A model generated the notes under the pieces. The model was not told where the DNA came from, ran no database searches, and saw nothing but the letters and a program-made list of their open reading frames with translations. From Actinomycetales bacterium (GTDB lineage: Bacteria; Actinomycetota; Actinomycetes; S36-B12), in the NCBI GenBank assembly GCA_016125355.1, contig WGLX01000036.1:1-39736 (forward strand): a stretch of 39,736 bases of DNA. The letters run 5' to 3'. The position numbers and the translations under genes are program-made. Position 1 is the first letter of the stretch; every line of letters starts with the position of its first letter. Positions 23,717 to 32,282 of this stretch are shown piece by piece.

Positions 23717-24637
23717 GTGGCCCTGCCCGACCCCGAGGAGGCCATCCGGGCGCCGGGCCCGTGGACGCACCGGGATGTCGCCGCCAACGGCTCCCGGTTC
23801 CACGTCGCCGACCTCGGCGACGGACCGGTCGTCCTGCTGCTGCACGGCTTCCCCACCTTCTGGTGGACATGGCGTCGGCACCTGGTCCTCCTGGCCGAGG
23901 CCGGGTACCGCGCGATCGCCATGGACCTGCGCGGCTACGGCGGCAGCGACCACCCCCCGGAGGGCTACGACCCCCGCACCCTCTCGGCTGACGTGGCCGG
24001 AGTCATCCGCTGCCTCGGCGTACCCGAGGCCACCATCGTCGGCCACGGCTGGGGCGGCCTGGTCGCGTGGTCCACGGCCGTCCTCGAGCCCGAGGTGGTC
24101 CGGGCGATCGCGCCCGTCTCGATGCCGCATCCACGACAGCTGAGGTCGGCGCTTCTGCGGGACGGCCGGCAGCGGGCCGCCATGCGCTATGCCCTCGGCT
24201 TCCAGTGGCCATTCCTTCCGGAACGGTCCCTGACCGCGCACGACGGGAAGCGGGTCGGGGACTTCCTGGCCTCCTGGTCTCAGGATCCCGGCTGGCTCGA
24301 CGAGGCGACCCGTGACACGTTCCAGGCGGCCTTCCTCCGCTGGCCCACCGCACACACGGCCATCGAGTACCACCGGTGGGCCGTGCGTTCCGTGATCCGC
24401 CCGGACGGACTCGGCTACATGTCCGTGATGGAGGCGCCCGTGCAGCGCCCCGTGCTCCAGGTGCACGGCACCGCCGACCCCATGGTGCTCGTCGGCTCGG
24501 TCGACGGCAGCGACGAGTACGTGCGCGCGCCCTACACGCGCGTCGACCTGTCGGCCGGGCACTTCGTCCACGAGGAGGTCCCCGAGGACTTCTCCCGCGC
24601 CCTCCTCACCTGGCTGGACGGGCCCGGCGGCTCATGA
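23717..24637 (+). CDS. Alpha/beta-hydrolase, EphE-like, lacking the nucleophile
   Basis: A 306-residue alpha/beta-hydrolase fold of the epoxide-hydrolase group: oxyanion motif HGFPTFWWTW (43-52), GYGGSD, acid D in GTADPMV and histidine in AGHFVHEE. The nucleophile elbow reads GHGWGG (109-114), so the usual Asp or Ser is glycine (G111). Catalysis by the standard mechanism is unlikely unless another residue substitutes. GTG 23717 starts 3 nt after the previous stop, with no separate promoter visible. Positional match: Rv3670 (ephE). Confidence 0.85.
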   Translation: MALPDPEEAIRAPGPWTHRDVAANGSRFHVADLGDGPVVLLLHGFPTFWWTWRRHLVLLAEAGYRAIAMDLRGYGGSDHPPEGYDPRTLSADVAGVIRCLGVPEATIVGHGWGGLVAWSTAVLEPEVVRAIAPVSMPHPRQLRSALLRDGRQRAAMRYALGFQWPFLPERSLTAHDGKRVGDFLASWSQDPGWLDEATRDTFQAAFLRWPTAHTAIEYHRWAVRSVIRPDGLGYMSVMEAPVQRPVLQVHGTADPMVLVGSVDGSDEYVRAPYTRVDLSAGHFVHEEVPEDFSRALLTWLDGPGGS

Positions 24638-25017
24638 CCCCAGAACGGAACCGCGACCACCTGGGACGTCCGCTCCCGGTCGGGGAACCTTCGACTGCCC
24701 CACCCGTCCCGGGCATCGAGGGGCTCTCCGACCGGGAGTTCTGGGGCCTGGGCGTTCGGCTTCTGGCCGATGGCCTGCCGTTCCACGCCCATGAGGTGTT
24801 CGAGGAACGGTGGCGGTCCTGCCCGGCTGAGCACCGTGTCGCCTGGCGGGCGTTGGCCCAGTGGGCTGCCGCCATCACGCACGACGAGCGTGGCAACGGC
24901 GTCGGCGCGCAGCGTCTGGCCGTGCGGGCCCTGGCCACCCTCGATGCCGCCGACACGCTTCCGGACGGCGTCAACTGGGGACTCGTGCGCTCCGACTGCG
25001 CACGTCGCTCCTCTTAG
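24634..25017 (+). CDS. DUF309 family protein
   Basis: A 127-residue helical protein with the DUF309 motif FHAHEVFEERWR (50-61; H53, E54, E58, W60) and the downstream WRALAQWAAAITH pattern. The fold is a small helical bundle; the conserved His/Glu suggest a metal or ligand site, but no activity is established. It begins in ATGA overlap with the hydrolase gene. Its TAG stop shares the bases TTAG (25014-25017) with the stop of the convergent TetR gene. Confidence 0.85.
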   Translation: MTPERNRDHLGRPLPVGEPSTAPPVPGIEGLSDREFWGLGVRLLADGLPFHAHEVFEERWRSCPAEHRVAWRALAQWAAAITHDERGNGVGAQRLAVRALATLDAADTLPDGVNWGLVRSDCARRSS

Positions 25018-25619
25018 CGCGCGTCCGGCGAGGCCAGTCCGGTCAGCAGGGTCTCCACCATCCGGGCGAACGTGCGCTCGGGGTCCGCGGAGAAGGTGAC
25101 ACCGAGTCCCTCCAGGGTCACGCCGCCATGCAAGGCGTTCCACACCTGCTGGGCGATGTCGACGGGATCACCCGGACGGACCACCCCGGCGACCTGAGCG
25201 TCCTCGACTCGTCCGACCAGCTGGGCGAAGGTGCGCTCGGCCTGCTCGAGGGCCTCAGGGCTCAGGTCGAGCTCCTTCATCTGGCGGAACATCAGCTCAT
25301 AGCGGTTCGGGTGCGCAACGGCGAAGGCCCGGTAGGCCAGGCAGCCGAGCCGCAGCCGCTCGCGGGCATCGGCCCCCCGTGCCCCGTTGATGACCCGGTG
25401 GAGCTCCTCGAACCCCTGCACGAACAGGGCTTCCAGCAGGCCGTCCTTGCCGCCGAAGCGCGAGTACACGCCCATGGGCGCCACGCCCGCCCGGCCGGCG
25501 ACCGCCCGCACGGTGATCGCATCCTGCCCCTCGGCCTCCAGCAACTCTCCCGCTGCTGCGAGCAGCGAGCCGGTGACATCGGCGCTCGGGGTGCGCGGCC
25601 GGGGTTGTGCACGTGCCAT
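25014..25619 (-). CDS. TetR/AcrR-family repressor of the divergent efflux gene
   Basis: A 201-residue protein with an N-terminal TetR HTH (about 15-66: LLEAEGQDAITVRAVAGRAGVAPMGVYSRFGGKDGLLEALF) and a helical ligand-binding domain of the WHG-like kind (RYELMFRQM). Start: ATG 25619 lies exactly 6 nt after TATACT, so the message is probably leaderless; an in-frame ATG at 25640 lies upstream of that promoter and is rejected. It faces the MFS gene across an AT-rich operator region, the classic local repressor arrangement. Confidence 0.92.
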   Translation of the reverse strand: MARAQPRPRTPSADVTGSLLAAAGELLEAEGQDAITVRAVAGRAGVAPMGVYSRFGGKDGLLEALFVQGFEELHRVINGARGADARERLRLGCLAYRAFAVAHPNRYELMFRQMKELDLSPEALEQAERTFAQLVGRVEDAQVAGVVRPGDPVDIAQQVWNALHGGVTLEGLGVTFSADPERTFARMVETLLTGLASPDAR

Positions 25620-25643
25620 ATCTCTAGTATAACGTCCCATACT
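25605..25643. promoter_or_regulatory. Overlapping divergent promoters of the TetR and MFS genes
   Basis: Plus strand: TTGTGC (25605-25610), a 17-bp spacer, then TATAAC (25628-25633) for the MFS gene. Minus strand: TATACT (25626-25631), 6 nt before the TetR ATG. The two -10 boxes share four bases, so simultaneous firing is unlikely. An AGTAT-N8-ATACT palindrome (25626-25643) covers both -10 boxes. Confidence 0.65.
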
Positions 25644-25662
25644 TATAGAACATTGTTATATA
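25644..25662. promoter_or_regulatory. TetR-type operator upstream of the MFS gene
   Basis: A 19-bp palindrome TATA-N-AACA-N-TGTT-N-TATA centred at 25653, just after the predicted MFS transcription start and touching the AGGAGG ribosome site. Size and symmetry fit a TetR dimer. Confidence 0.65.
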
Positions 25663-25671
25663 GGAGGCATC

Positions 25672-27300
25672 ATGGCGACGTCGACGACAGCGGCCCGATC
25701 ACAGGGAATGGCCGGCAACCGACGGTGGTGGAGCCTGGGGGTGCTATGCCTGAGCCTGCTCATCGTCGTGATCGACAACACGATCGTGAACGTGGCCCTC
25801 CCGACCCTCAGCGAGGATCTCGGCGCCACGACCACCGAGCTGCAGTGGATCGTCGACGCCTACACGCTGGTGTTCGCCTCGCTGCTCCTCGCGATGGGCC
25901 ACGTGGGCGACCGGTTCGGGCGACGGCTCGCGCTGCTGGTGGGCCTGGGGCTCTTCGCCGCGATGTCGCTGCTGGCCGCGGCGTCGCAGACGGCGGGCCA
26001 GCTCATCGGTGCCCGCGCCCTCATGGGGATCGGCGCGGCGCTGGTCTTCCCCGCCACCTTGGCCATCCTCGTCAACGTGTTCACCGATCGCCGGGAACGC
26101 GCCGCAGCAATCGGCATCTGGTCGGCCTGCACGGGCGTGGCGGTTGCCCTCGGTCCGGTCACGGGCGGCTACCTGCTCGAGCACTACTCGTGGGGATCGA
26201 TCTTCCTGGTGAACATTCCCGTCGTCCTGGTCGCCATCACGGCCGGGGCGCTGCTGGTCCCGCCGTCACGCGACGCCTCGGCAGGGCCGCTGGACCGGCA
26301 GGGCCTGCTGCTCTCGGCGGCCGGGGTGGGCCTGCTCGTGTGGTCGATCATCGAGGCCCCCCACCGCGGCTGGACGTCAGCCCCGATCCTGCTCGCAGCA
26401 GGCGCCGGCGCGGCCCTGCTGGCGCTGTTCGTCCTGTGGGAGAGGCGCTCGCCCCATCCCCTGCTGGAGATCTCGCTCTTCCGCAACCTCCGCTTCAGCG
26501 CCGCCAGCATGGCCGTCGCCGCGGCGTTCTTCGCCCTGTTCGGCTTCATCTTCCTCATCACCCAGTTCCTGCAGCTGGTGCAGGGCTATTCACCACTGGA
26601 AGCCGGGCTGCGCACCCTGCCCTTCGCCATCGCGACGGCGGCCGCCTCGCCCCTCGCCATCGTGGCGATGCACCGGTGGGGCTCCAAGCTGGTCGTCGGC
26701 AGCGGACTGGCGGTCATGTCGGCGGGATTCCTGATCGCCTCGCGGGTGGACGTGGACACGCCCTACGTCGGGCTCACCCTCGTCAGCATGGTCACGATGG
26801 CCGTGGGACTGGGCCTCGCCACCGGCCCGGCCACGGAGTCGATCATGGGGGCGCTGCCCGAGGCGAAGGCGGGAGTCGGATCGGCCGTCAACGACACCAC
26901 CCGTGAGCTCGGCGGCACGCTCGGCGTGGCCGTGGTCGGCTCGGTGTACGCCAGCGTGTACGGATCCCGGCTCGCGGACGCCCTGACCTCCGCCGGGGCG
27001 CCACCCGAGGCCGTCGCGGTCGCCCGGGAGTCCCTGGCCGGGGCACTGGCCGTGGCCCAGAACGTGCCGGGCGCAGCCGCGCAGCAGCTGGTCTTGGCGG
27101 CGCAGGAATCCTTCGTCGACGGGCTCGCCGCCGGATCGGTGGTGGCGGCAGCGGTCGCCGCCCTGGGCGCCCTGGTGGCCTTCGCGTTCCTGCCCGCGCG
27201 CGCCGGCGCTCAGTCGCGGATGCGGCAGGAACCGGTGCCCACCCGCCGGTCACCCGAAGCCGACAGCGCCGAGGAGAGCTCGCCCGCGGTGAGGGCATAG
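25672..27300 (+). CDS. DHA2-family (EmrB/QacA-like) multidrug efflux transporter
   Basis: A 542-residue protein with 14 predicted helices. Family motifs are the helix-1 motif D1 LIVVIDNTIVNVALPTL, loop motif A GHVGDRFGRR and motif C ALGPVTGGYLL. It extrudes hydrophobic or cationic compounds by proton antiport; the actual substrate is unknown. ATG 25672 follows AGGAGG at 4 nt. The operator palindrome and the divergent TetR gene imply drug- or ligand-induced expression. The hydrophilic C-terminal tail overlaps the 3' end of marP by 91 bp. Confidence 0.93.
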   Translation: MATSTTAARSQGMAGNRRWWSLGVLCLSLLIVVIDNTIVNVALPTLSEDLGATTTELQWIVDAYTLVFASLLLAMGHVGDRFGRRLALLVGLGLFAAMSLLAAASQTAGQLIGARALMGIGAALVFPATLAILVNVFTDRRERAAAIGIWSACTGVAVALGPVTGGYLLEHYSWGSIFLVNIPVVLVAITAGALLVPPSRDASAGPLDRQGLLLSAAGVGLLVWSIIEAPHRGWTSAPILLAAGAGAALLALFVLWERRSPHPLLEISLFRNLRFSAASMAVAAAFFALFGFIFLITQFLQLVQGYSPLEAGLRTLPFAIATAAASPLAIVAMHRWGSKLVVGSGLAVMSAGFLIASRVDVDTPYVGLTLVSMVTMAVGLGLATGPATESIMGALPEAKAGVGSAVNDTTRELGGTLGVAVVGSVYASVYGSRLADALTSAGAPPEAVAVARESLAGALAVAQNVPGAAAQQLVLAAQESFVDGLAAGSVVAAAVAALGALVAFAFLPARAGAQSRMRQEPVPTRRSPEADSAEESSPAVRA

Positions 27301-28397
27301 CCCGTCTCCTGGGCCTGCTCGTCGGCACCGAACACGAGGCCGAGCACCTTTCCGTCCGGGCGCAGGAGTGGGCCGCCGGAGTTGCCCGGAAGCACCGTGG
27401 TGCGCAGGGCGTAGACCTCGCGCTCCACGCCGGCCTCGCCGTAGATGTCATCGCCCATCGCGGTGACCTCCGTGCGGATGCGCGCGGGCTCGGTGCGATA
27501 GGGGCCGGACTGCGGGAAGCCGGCGACGACGGCCGGGTCACCCGATTGTGCGGGCTCGGTGGCGAGCTGCAGGGGTGGCGAGGAAAGGCCCGGCACGAGT
27601 AGCACCGCGACATCGACCTCGGGATCGAAGTAGACGACTGTCGCGGGCAGTCCGGCCTCCGACTGCCTGACCCGCACCAGGGGATCCTTGACACCGGCCA
27701 CCACGTGGGCGTTCGTCAGCACCCGCCCGGGAGCCACGACGAACCCGCTGCCGCTGACGGCCGCCCGGCACTCCGGCGTCTCGCCGGTCACCTGGACGAC
27801 GGAGTCGCGAGCGGCGTCGACCTGCTGCGTCACCGACGACGGACTGGGCTGCCCCACGTCGGGGCCGGTCACCTGTGCGAGCCCGGCGAAGATGCGCGGC
27901 ACCTCGGTCGTGCCGACCAGGTCGCGCAGGTCGCCGAACGCGTTGCGCGCCGGCAGCGGTACCAGCGAGTCAAGGGCGACGAGCACCCTCGACGACGTCA
28001 CCTGCTGCGAGACCAGGGACACGGGGAGATACGCGAGGGCGCTGGCCACGATCCACACCACGACGGCCAGGGCGAAGACGTTGAGGGCCGCGCCCGCGAC
28101 GTTGTCGACCACCTGCGCGGGCCGCCAGGTGATCAGGTCGCGCAGCCGCTCGCCGAGGATGGACGCGGCGAACTGGCCCACCAGCGCCACGATCAGCACG
28201 CCCAGCCCGAGCAGCAGGATGCGCAGCCAGTCCGTGGAGACCGTGCGGTCGAGGATCTCCGGAAGCAGCAGGGCGGCCGCGAGACCACCGCCGAGGAAAC
28301 CGATGAAGGACAGCAGCCCTGCGATGAATCCGCGATGCCAGCCGGCGAGCGCGAAGACGACGAGTCCCGCGATCAGCAGCCAGTCCACGAGGTTCAT
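27210..28397 (-). CDS. marP: MarP-type membrane serine protease (CvpA domain plus trypsin-like protease)
   Basis: A 395-residue protein. Four helices form a CvpA-like N-terminal domain (about 1-125), followed by a periplasmic chymotrypsin-fold protease with H231 (TNAHVV), D262 (EVDVAVL) and S340 (GNSGGP). C210 and C391 sit where M. tuberculosis MarP has its redox-sensitive disulfide, and the length is nearly identical. In mycobacteria MarP supports acid resistance and processes the peptidoglycan hydrolase RipA. ATG 28397 overlaps the Nudix stop (ATGA), so it is in an operon with that gene and nth. The last 91 bp are antisense to the MFS gene. Confidence 0.95.
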   Translation of the reverse strand: MNLVDWLLIAGLVVFALAGWHRGFIAGLLSFIGFLGGGLAAALLLPEILDRTVSTDWLRILLLGLGVLIVALVGQFAASILGERLRDLITWRPAQVVDNVAGAALNVFALAVVVWIVASALAYLPVSLVSQQVTSSRVLVALDSLVPLPARNAFGDLRDLVGTTEVPRIFAGLAQVTGPDVGQPSPSSVTQQVDAARDSVVQVTGETPECRAAVSGSGFVVAPGRVLTNAHVVAGVKDPLVRVRQSEAGLPATVVYFDPEVDVAVLLVPGLSSPPLQLATEPAQSGDPAVVAGFPQSGPYRTEPARIRTEVTAMGDDIYGEAGVEREVYALRTTVLPGNSGGPLLRPDGKVLGLVFGADEQAQETGYALTAGELSSALSASGDRRVGTGSCRIRD

Positions 28398-29074
28398 GAA
28401 CCGGTCTCCTCGACGAGGTCGCCGTCGAACGGCACGACGCGTCCCTGGTCCCACGGCACCGACCAGCCGGCGCCCTCGAGGATGCCGGAGATCAGGCCCG
28501 CCGTGAACCCCCACACGAGCAGGCCGTCCACGGTGAAGCCGGGGCCGATGAAGCCGGAGGGATGGTGCACGCGGCACCGGTTCGCCGGGTCGACGAGGGC
28601 GTCGATGCCCACACGGTGCACGCTCGACACCTCACCGGGATCCACGACGGACACCGGGCTCGGCTCGGCCCACCAGGCCAGCACCGGAGTGACGACGAAG
28701 TTGGTGACCGGCACCCACAGGTCCGGCAGCTGCCCGAAGACCAGCACTCCGTTCCGGTCGAGCCCGGTCTCCTCCTCGGCCTCCCGCAGAGCGGCGTCCG
28801 CCGCATCGACATCGCCAGGGTCGACGGCCCCTCCCGGCAGGGCGGGCTGGCCGGCGTGTGAGCGCATCGTGCTCGCCCGCCGGATGATCAGCAGGTCGCG
28901 TTCCGGGCCGAAGAGCACGAGCACCGCGGAGTGGCGGCCCTCACCGTGGGGAGGGACGAACCGGGTGAGGTCGTCGGCGTCCACCCGCTCGGCCATCGTG
29001 GCCACGGGATCGAGCCAGCCGGGCAGCGCGGCGCGGGCCTGCGGATCGACCCAGCCCCGGCGTGACCACTCCAT
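28394..29074 (-). CDS. Nudix hydrolase of the CoA-diphosphatase type
   Basis: A 226-residue protein. The upstream CoA-type signature RRASTMRSHAGQPALPGG (65-82) runs into the Nudix box, with REAEEETGL at 97-105 and the same internal spacing as CoA pyrophosphatases. The first box glutamate is replaced (V at that site), but the metal-binding REAEEE core is intact. Likely hydrolyses CoA or related nucleotides. It starts 1 nt after the nth stop and overlaps marP, mirroring the mycobacterial order, except that the thioredoxin-like gene found there is absent. Confidence 0.88.
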   Translation of the reverse strand: MEWSRRGWVDPQARAALPGWLDPVATMAERVDADDLTRFVPPHGEGRHSAVLVLFGPERDLLIIRRASTMRSHAGQPALPGGAVDPGDVDAADAALREAEEETGLDRNGVLVFGQLPDLWVPVTNFVVTPVLAWWAEPSPVSVVDPGEVSSVHRVGIDALVDPANRCRVHHPSGFIGPGFTVDGLLVWGFTAGLISGILEGAGWSVPWDQGRVVPFDGDLVEETGS

Positions 29075-29075
29075 G

Positions 29076-29798
29076 TCAGCCACGCCCCGAGTCGCGGACA
29101 AGACGAGCCGCCTCGTCGGGGTCGGTCGGGCCCTCCCCGAACGCGGGGCACCAGCGCGCGATCGGGCAGGCACCGCAGGCTGGGCGTCGGGCATGGCATC
29201 GGCGACGGCCGTGCCAGATGACCCGGTGGGACATGATGGTCCAGTCCTTGCGGGGGAACAGGGCCATGAGGTCCTGCTCGATCTTCTCGGGGTCGGTGTG
29301 TGTCGTCCAAGCGAACCTGCGGGCCAGCCGACCGAGATGCGTGTCGACCGTGATCCCGGGCACCCCGAAGGCGTCGCCGAGAACCACGTTCGCCGTCTTG
29401 CGTCCGACACCCGGAAGGGTGACCAGGTCGTCCAGGCGGCCGGGCACCTCACCCCCGTACCGGTCGCACAACGCCTGCCCGAGGGTTTGCAGGGTCTTCG
29501 CCTTCTGCCGGAAGAACCCGGTGGGCGCGATGGCGGTCTCGAGCTGCTCCCGGTCGGCCCCTGCATACGCCTCGGCGTCGGGGTACGCCGTGAAGAGGGC
29601 CGGCGTGACGGCGTTGACGCGCTGGTCGGTGCACTGCGCGCTGAGCACCGTGGCCACGAGGAGTTCCAGCGGATTCCGGAAGTCGAGTTCGCAGTGAGCG
29701 TCCGGGTAGGTCTCCCCGAGGACCTTCACCATGCGCCGGGCTCGACGCTTGAGCGCGACCGGGTCCTCCCCGGCGTTTTGCACCCGTCGTCCCGTCAT
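29076..29798 (-). CDS. nth: Endonuclease III (DNA glycosylase/AP lyase)
   Basis: A 240-residue base-excision-repair enzyme that removes oxidised pyrimidines. It has helix-hairpin-helix [13 protein letters not shown] with catalytic K134, D152 in VDTHLGRLA, and a C-terminal 4Fe-4S site C201-X6-C208-X2-C211-X5-C217. Start ATG 29798 lies exactly 6 nt after TACGCT with no Shine-Dalgarno, so probably leaderless. First gene of nth-nudix-marP. Divergent from crp. Confidence 0.97.
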   Translation of the reverse strand: MTGRRVQNAGEDPVALKRRARRMVKVLGETYPDAHCELDFRNPLELLVATVLSAQCTDQRVNAVTPALFTAYPDAEAYAGADREQLETAIAPTGFFRQKAKTLQTLGQALCDRYGGEVPGRLDDLVTLPGVGRKTANVVLGDAFGVPGITVDTHLGRLARRFAWTTHTDPEKIEQDLMALFPRKDWTIMSHRVIWHGRRRCHARRPACGACPIARWCPAFGEGPTDPDEAARLVRDSGRG

Positions 29799-29804
29799 GC
29801 CGCT

Positions 29805-29810
29805 AGCGTA
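29805..29810 (-). promoter_or_regulatory. Leaderless -10 box of nth
   Basis: TACGCT on the minus strand ends 6 nt before the nth ATG. No -35 is recognisable. Confidence 0.5.
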
Positions 29811-29911
29811 AGTCGCCGGGGGATTCGGACCGCAGTGCCGTCGCTTCGTGGCGGGTGGGCAGAATACGTCTACACGACCCAGCGCGACGGCAAGCAGAGG
29901 AGGACCGGCCC

Positions 29912-30586
29912 GTGGACGACGCCTTCATGCAGTCACCCCTGTTCGCCGCTCTGGACAGCGAGGGTGCGGCGGCGTTGCGCGCCTCCCTCGTGGCCCGAGA
30001 CGTGGCCAAGGGCGAGGTGATCTTCCACGAGGGCCAGCCCGGCGATCACATGTACGTGATCGTCGAGGGCAAGGTGAAGCTCGGCCAGACGTCCAGCGAT
30101 GGCCGCGAGTCACTCCTCGGCGTGCTCGGGCCCGGCGAGATGTTCGGCGAGTTGAGCCTGTTCGATCCCGGGATGCGGACGTCCACGGCCACCGCGCTCA
30201 CCGACTCGATCGTGCTGGGACTGGGCCACGACCAGTTGACCCCCTGGCTGACCGGGCGCCCCGAGGTGGCCGCGGCATTGCTGCAGGCCCTGGCCCGGCG
30301 GATCCGGCGGACCAACGAGGCGATGGCCGACCTGGTGTTCGCCGATGTTCCGGGCCGGGTGGCCAAGGCGCTGATGGACCTTGGCGAGAAGTTCGGCACG
30401 GTGACGCCCGAGGGCCTGATGGTCACGCACGACATGACGCAGGAGGAGCTCGCGCAGCTGGTCGGGGCGTCGCGGGAGACGGTCAACAAGGCACTCGCCG
30501 ACTTCGCGCAGCGCGGGTGGATCCGGCTGGAGTCGCGGCAGGTGCTGATCCTGGACGTCGAGCGACTGGGTCGCCGCGCCCGCTGA
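29912..30586 (+). CDS. crp: cAMP receptor protein family transcription regulator
   Basis: A 224-residue protein, the same length as M. tuberculosis CRP. The N-terminal cyclic-nucleotide domain has the phosphate-binding cassette [15 protein letters not shown] (78-92; E80, R89). After a dimer helix, the C-terminal winged helix has [20 protein letters not shown] (176-195), whose recognition helix R188/E189 suits GTGA half-sites. GTG 29912 has AGAGGAGG about 8 nt upstream, so this gene has a leader. Its stop codon lies inside the first 54-bp tandem repeat unit. Two GTGA-N6-TCAC sites upstream of hppA are candidate targets. Confidence 0.95.
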   Translation: MDDAFMQSPLFAALDSEGAAALRASLVARDVAKGEVIFHEGQPGDHMYVIVEGKVKLGQTSSDGRESLLGVLGPGEMFGELSLFDPGMRTSTATALTDSIVLGLGHDQLTPWLTGRPEVAAALLQALARRIRRTNEAMADLVFADVPGRVAKALMDLGEKFGTVTPEGLMVTHDMTQEELAQLVGASRETVNKALADFAQRGWIRLESRQVLILDVERLGRRAR

Positions 30587-30705
30587 GGAGCGAGCGAAGC
30601 GAGCCCCGGAAGGCGGGCGGCATCAGCCCGCGCCCGCTGAGGAGCGAGCGAAGCGAGCCCCGGAAGGCGGGCGGCATCAGCCCGCGCCCGCTGAGGAGCG
30701 AGCGA
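30575..30705 (+). repeat. 54-bp tandem repeat, about 2.4 units, between crp and the MBL gene
   Basis: Units begin at 30575, 30629 and 30683, each with CGCGCCCGCTGAGGAGCGAG. The first two are identical over 54 bp and the third matches 23 bp before diverging. The first unit includes the crp TGA; the later units carry an identical TGA copy. The unit contains GCGAGCGAAGCGAGC. It fills the convergent junction of crp and the MBL gene. Not CRISPR-like: there are no spacers. Confidence 0.9.
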
Positions 30706-30717
30706 CAGCGTGCTCCG

Positions 30718-31542
30718 CTAGCGGCTTTCGCTGAGGTAGGCGAGCTGCGCCCGCACGGTCAGCTCGGCGGCCGGCCACACCTCCCGGGGCACGTCGGCGT
30801 AGACGATCGCGACGACGTCTCGCGCCTCCGTGACCCCGGAGGCCACGACCTCCTCGACCTCGGCCAGCCGGGCCCGGCGATGCTCCAGGTACGCATCGAG
30901 CACGGTGACCGGATCGGACAGCACGGGACCGTGACCGGGCAGCAGCCGCAGCATCCCGGTGCTCTCGGCCAGCGCCCGCAGACGCGCCAGGCTGCCGAGG
31001 TACTCGCCCAGCGTGCCGTCGGGCCAGGCGACCAGGGACGTACCCCGGCCGAGGATCGTGTCCCCGGTAAGCAGCGAACCGTCATGTGGCAGGTGGAAGG
31101 ACAGGCTGTCCGCACTGTGCCCCGGAGTGCCGACAACCCGCACCTGCCAGTCCCCGACGTCCACGACGTCGCCGTCCGCGAGTCCCTCGTCGCCGAGGCG
31201 ATGCTCGGGGTCCAGCGCGCGGACCCACGATCCCTGCCGCATCGCGAAGACGCGGGCTCCCTCCGCGTGGTCGACGTGACCGTGGGTGAGCAGCACACCC
31301 CGGATCCGCTGGCCCGCCTCGTCCGCCGCGGCCGCGATGGCGTCAAGGTGGTCGGGGTCGTCCGGACCCGGATCCACGACCAGCGCGGCCGCGCTCCCCG
31401 GCGCCGAGAGCAGCCAGGTGTTCGTACCGTCCAGCGTCCAGGGCGACGGGTTCGGCGCGAGGATGCAACGCGTCGATGACGTGACCACTCCGCCGGCCCA
31501 GGGCTCCGTGGAGCCGACGACCGGGACCACCCGTCCGCTCAC
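30718..31542 (-). CDS. Metallo-beta-lactamase-fold hydrolase (Rv3677c / LACTB2-like)
   Basis: A 274-residue protein with the zinc motif H87-x-H89-x-D91-H92 (THGHVDH), later metal ligands in GTPGHSADS, TGDTILG and PGHGPV, and a C-terminal winged-helix-like segment. The fold includes glyoxalase II-like and LACTB2-like nucleases; the substrate is unknown. GTG 31542 overlaps the stop of the upstream Nudix gene (GTGA). Last gene of the operon DUF4177-ridA-nudix-MBL. Confidence 0.88.
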   Translation of the reverse strand: MSGRVVPVVGSTEPWAGGVVTSSTRCILAPNPSPWTLDGTNTWLLSAPGSAAALVVDPGPDDPDHLDAIAAAADEAGQRIRGVLLTHGHVDHAEGARVFAMRQGSWVRALDPEHRLGDEGLADGDVVDVGDWQVRVVGTPGHSADSLSFHLPHDGSLLTGDTILGRGTSLVAWPDGTLGEYLGSLARLRALAESTGMLRLLPGHGPVLSDPVTVLDAYLEHRRARLAEVEEVVASGVTEARDVVAIVYADVPREVWPAAELTVRAQLAYLSESR

Positions 31543-32282
31543 GGCTGCTCCATCGGCAGGCCGTCCGTCTCCCGGGTGTGCGGCGGGCGCACGTCCTCGA
31601 TCAGCACCTCGCCGGTGCGCTCGTTCACGAGAATCCATCGGTGGGTCCCGTCCGGTCGCAGCTCTCGGCGGGGCATCAGCGGCACGATCGTCCGCGTGGG
31701 CGCATGGGAGACAACATCCGCCGCGCTGGCGAAGCCGCTGAGGTGACGCAGGACGGCCTCCGTGGGCGGCAGCATCGGCAGGAATCCGTCGCGGAAGGCG
31801 GTAAGGGCGTCGTCCGGCCGCATCCACACGGCCTCGTCCGCCTCGGTCGTCGAGAGAATGGCCTGCCCGCTGGTCACCCGGGCCGCGAAGAAACGAACGT
31901 CGTAGCGATGTCCCTCGACCTCCGGCGTCACCCAGTGGTCGATGAGCGGCAGCTCCGCGGGGTCGATCACGAGCCGGCCCCCCGGATCCACCGCCACCAG
32001 CTCGATGCCGGCCTCCTCCAGGGTCTCGCGGACGGCACACGCGTACAGGGCCCGGATGCCGGGGACGTCGGTGCTCCCGCGCAGGGCGAGCGCCTCCGCG
32101 TCCCCCGAGGTGAACTCGACGACGACCTCGTAGTCACGGTCGTCGACACGGCCGCCTGGGAACACGTGCATGCGCGGCGCGAATGCCATCGTGGAGACTC
32201 GTCGCAGCAGGTAGGTCTCCAGTCCCGACTCGCCGTCACGGAGCAGGACGACGGTGGCGGCGGACCGGACGGTGTCGCTCAC
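31539..32282 (-). CDS. Nudix hydrolase, NUDT19-like
   Basis: A 247-residue protein. FPGG (41-44) and RETLEEAG (85-92) belong to a Nudix box split by a roughly 40-residue insertion, typical of NUDT19-like enzymes. Those act on CoA-type or other nucleotide diphosphate compounds. GTG 32282 immediately follows the ridA TAG with GGAG 3 nt upstream, so it is translationally coupled. Substrate not determinable. Confidence 0.85.
   Translation of the reverse strand: MSDTVRSAATVVLLRDGESGLETYLLRRVSTMAFAPRMHVFPGGRVDDRDYEVVVEFTSGDAEALALRGSTDVPGIRALYACAVRETLEEAGIELVAVDPGGRLVIDPAELPLIDHWVTPEVEGHRYDVRFFAARVTSGQAILSTTEADEAVWMRPDDALTAFRDGFLPMLPPTEAVLRHLSGFASAADVVSHAPTRTIVPLMPRRELRPDGTHRWILVNERTGEVLIEDVRPPHTRETDGLPMEQP

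Noticed and set aside
21869-24571. 900-codon minus-strand open frame across nhaA and the hydrolase
   Set aside because: It is an antisense shadow of three recognised genes; the product is rich in Gly, Arg, Asp and His with no domain.
30575-30705. Possible CRISPR array
   Set aside because: The 54-bp units are contiguous with no spacers and one overlaps the crp coding end. This is an ordinary tandem repeat.
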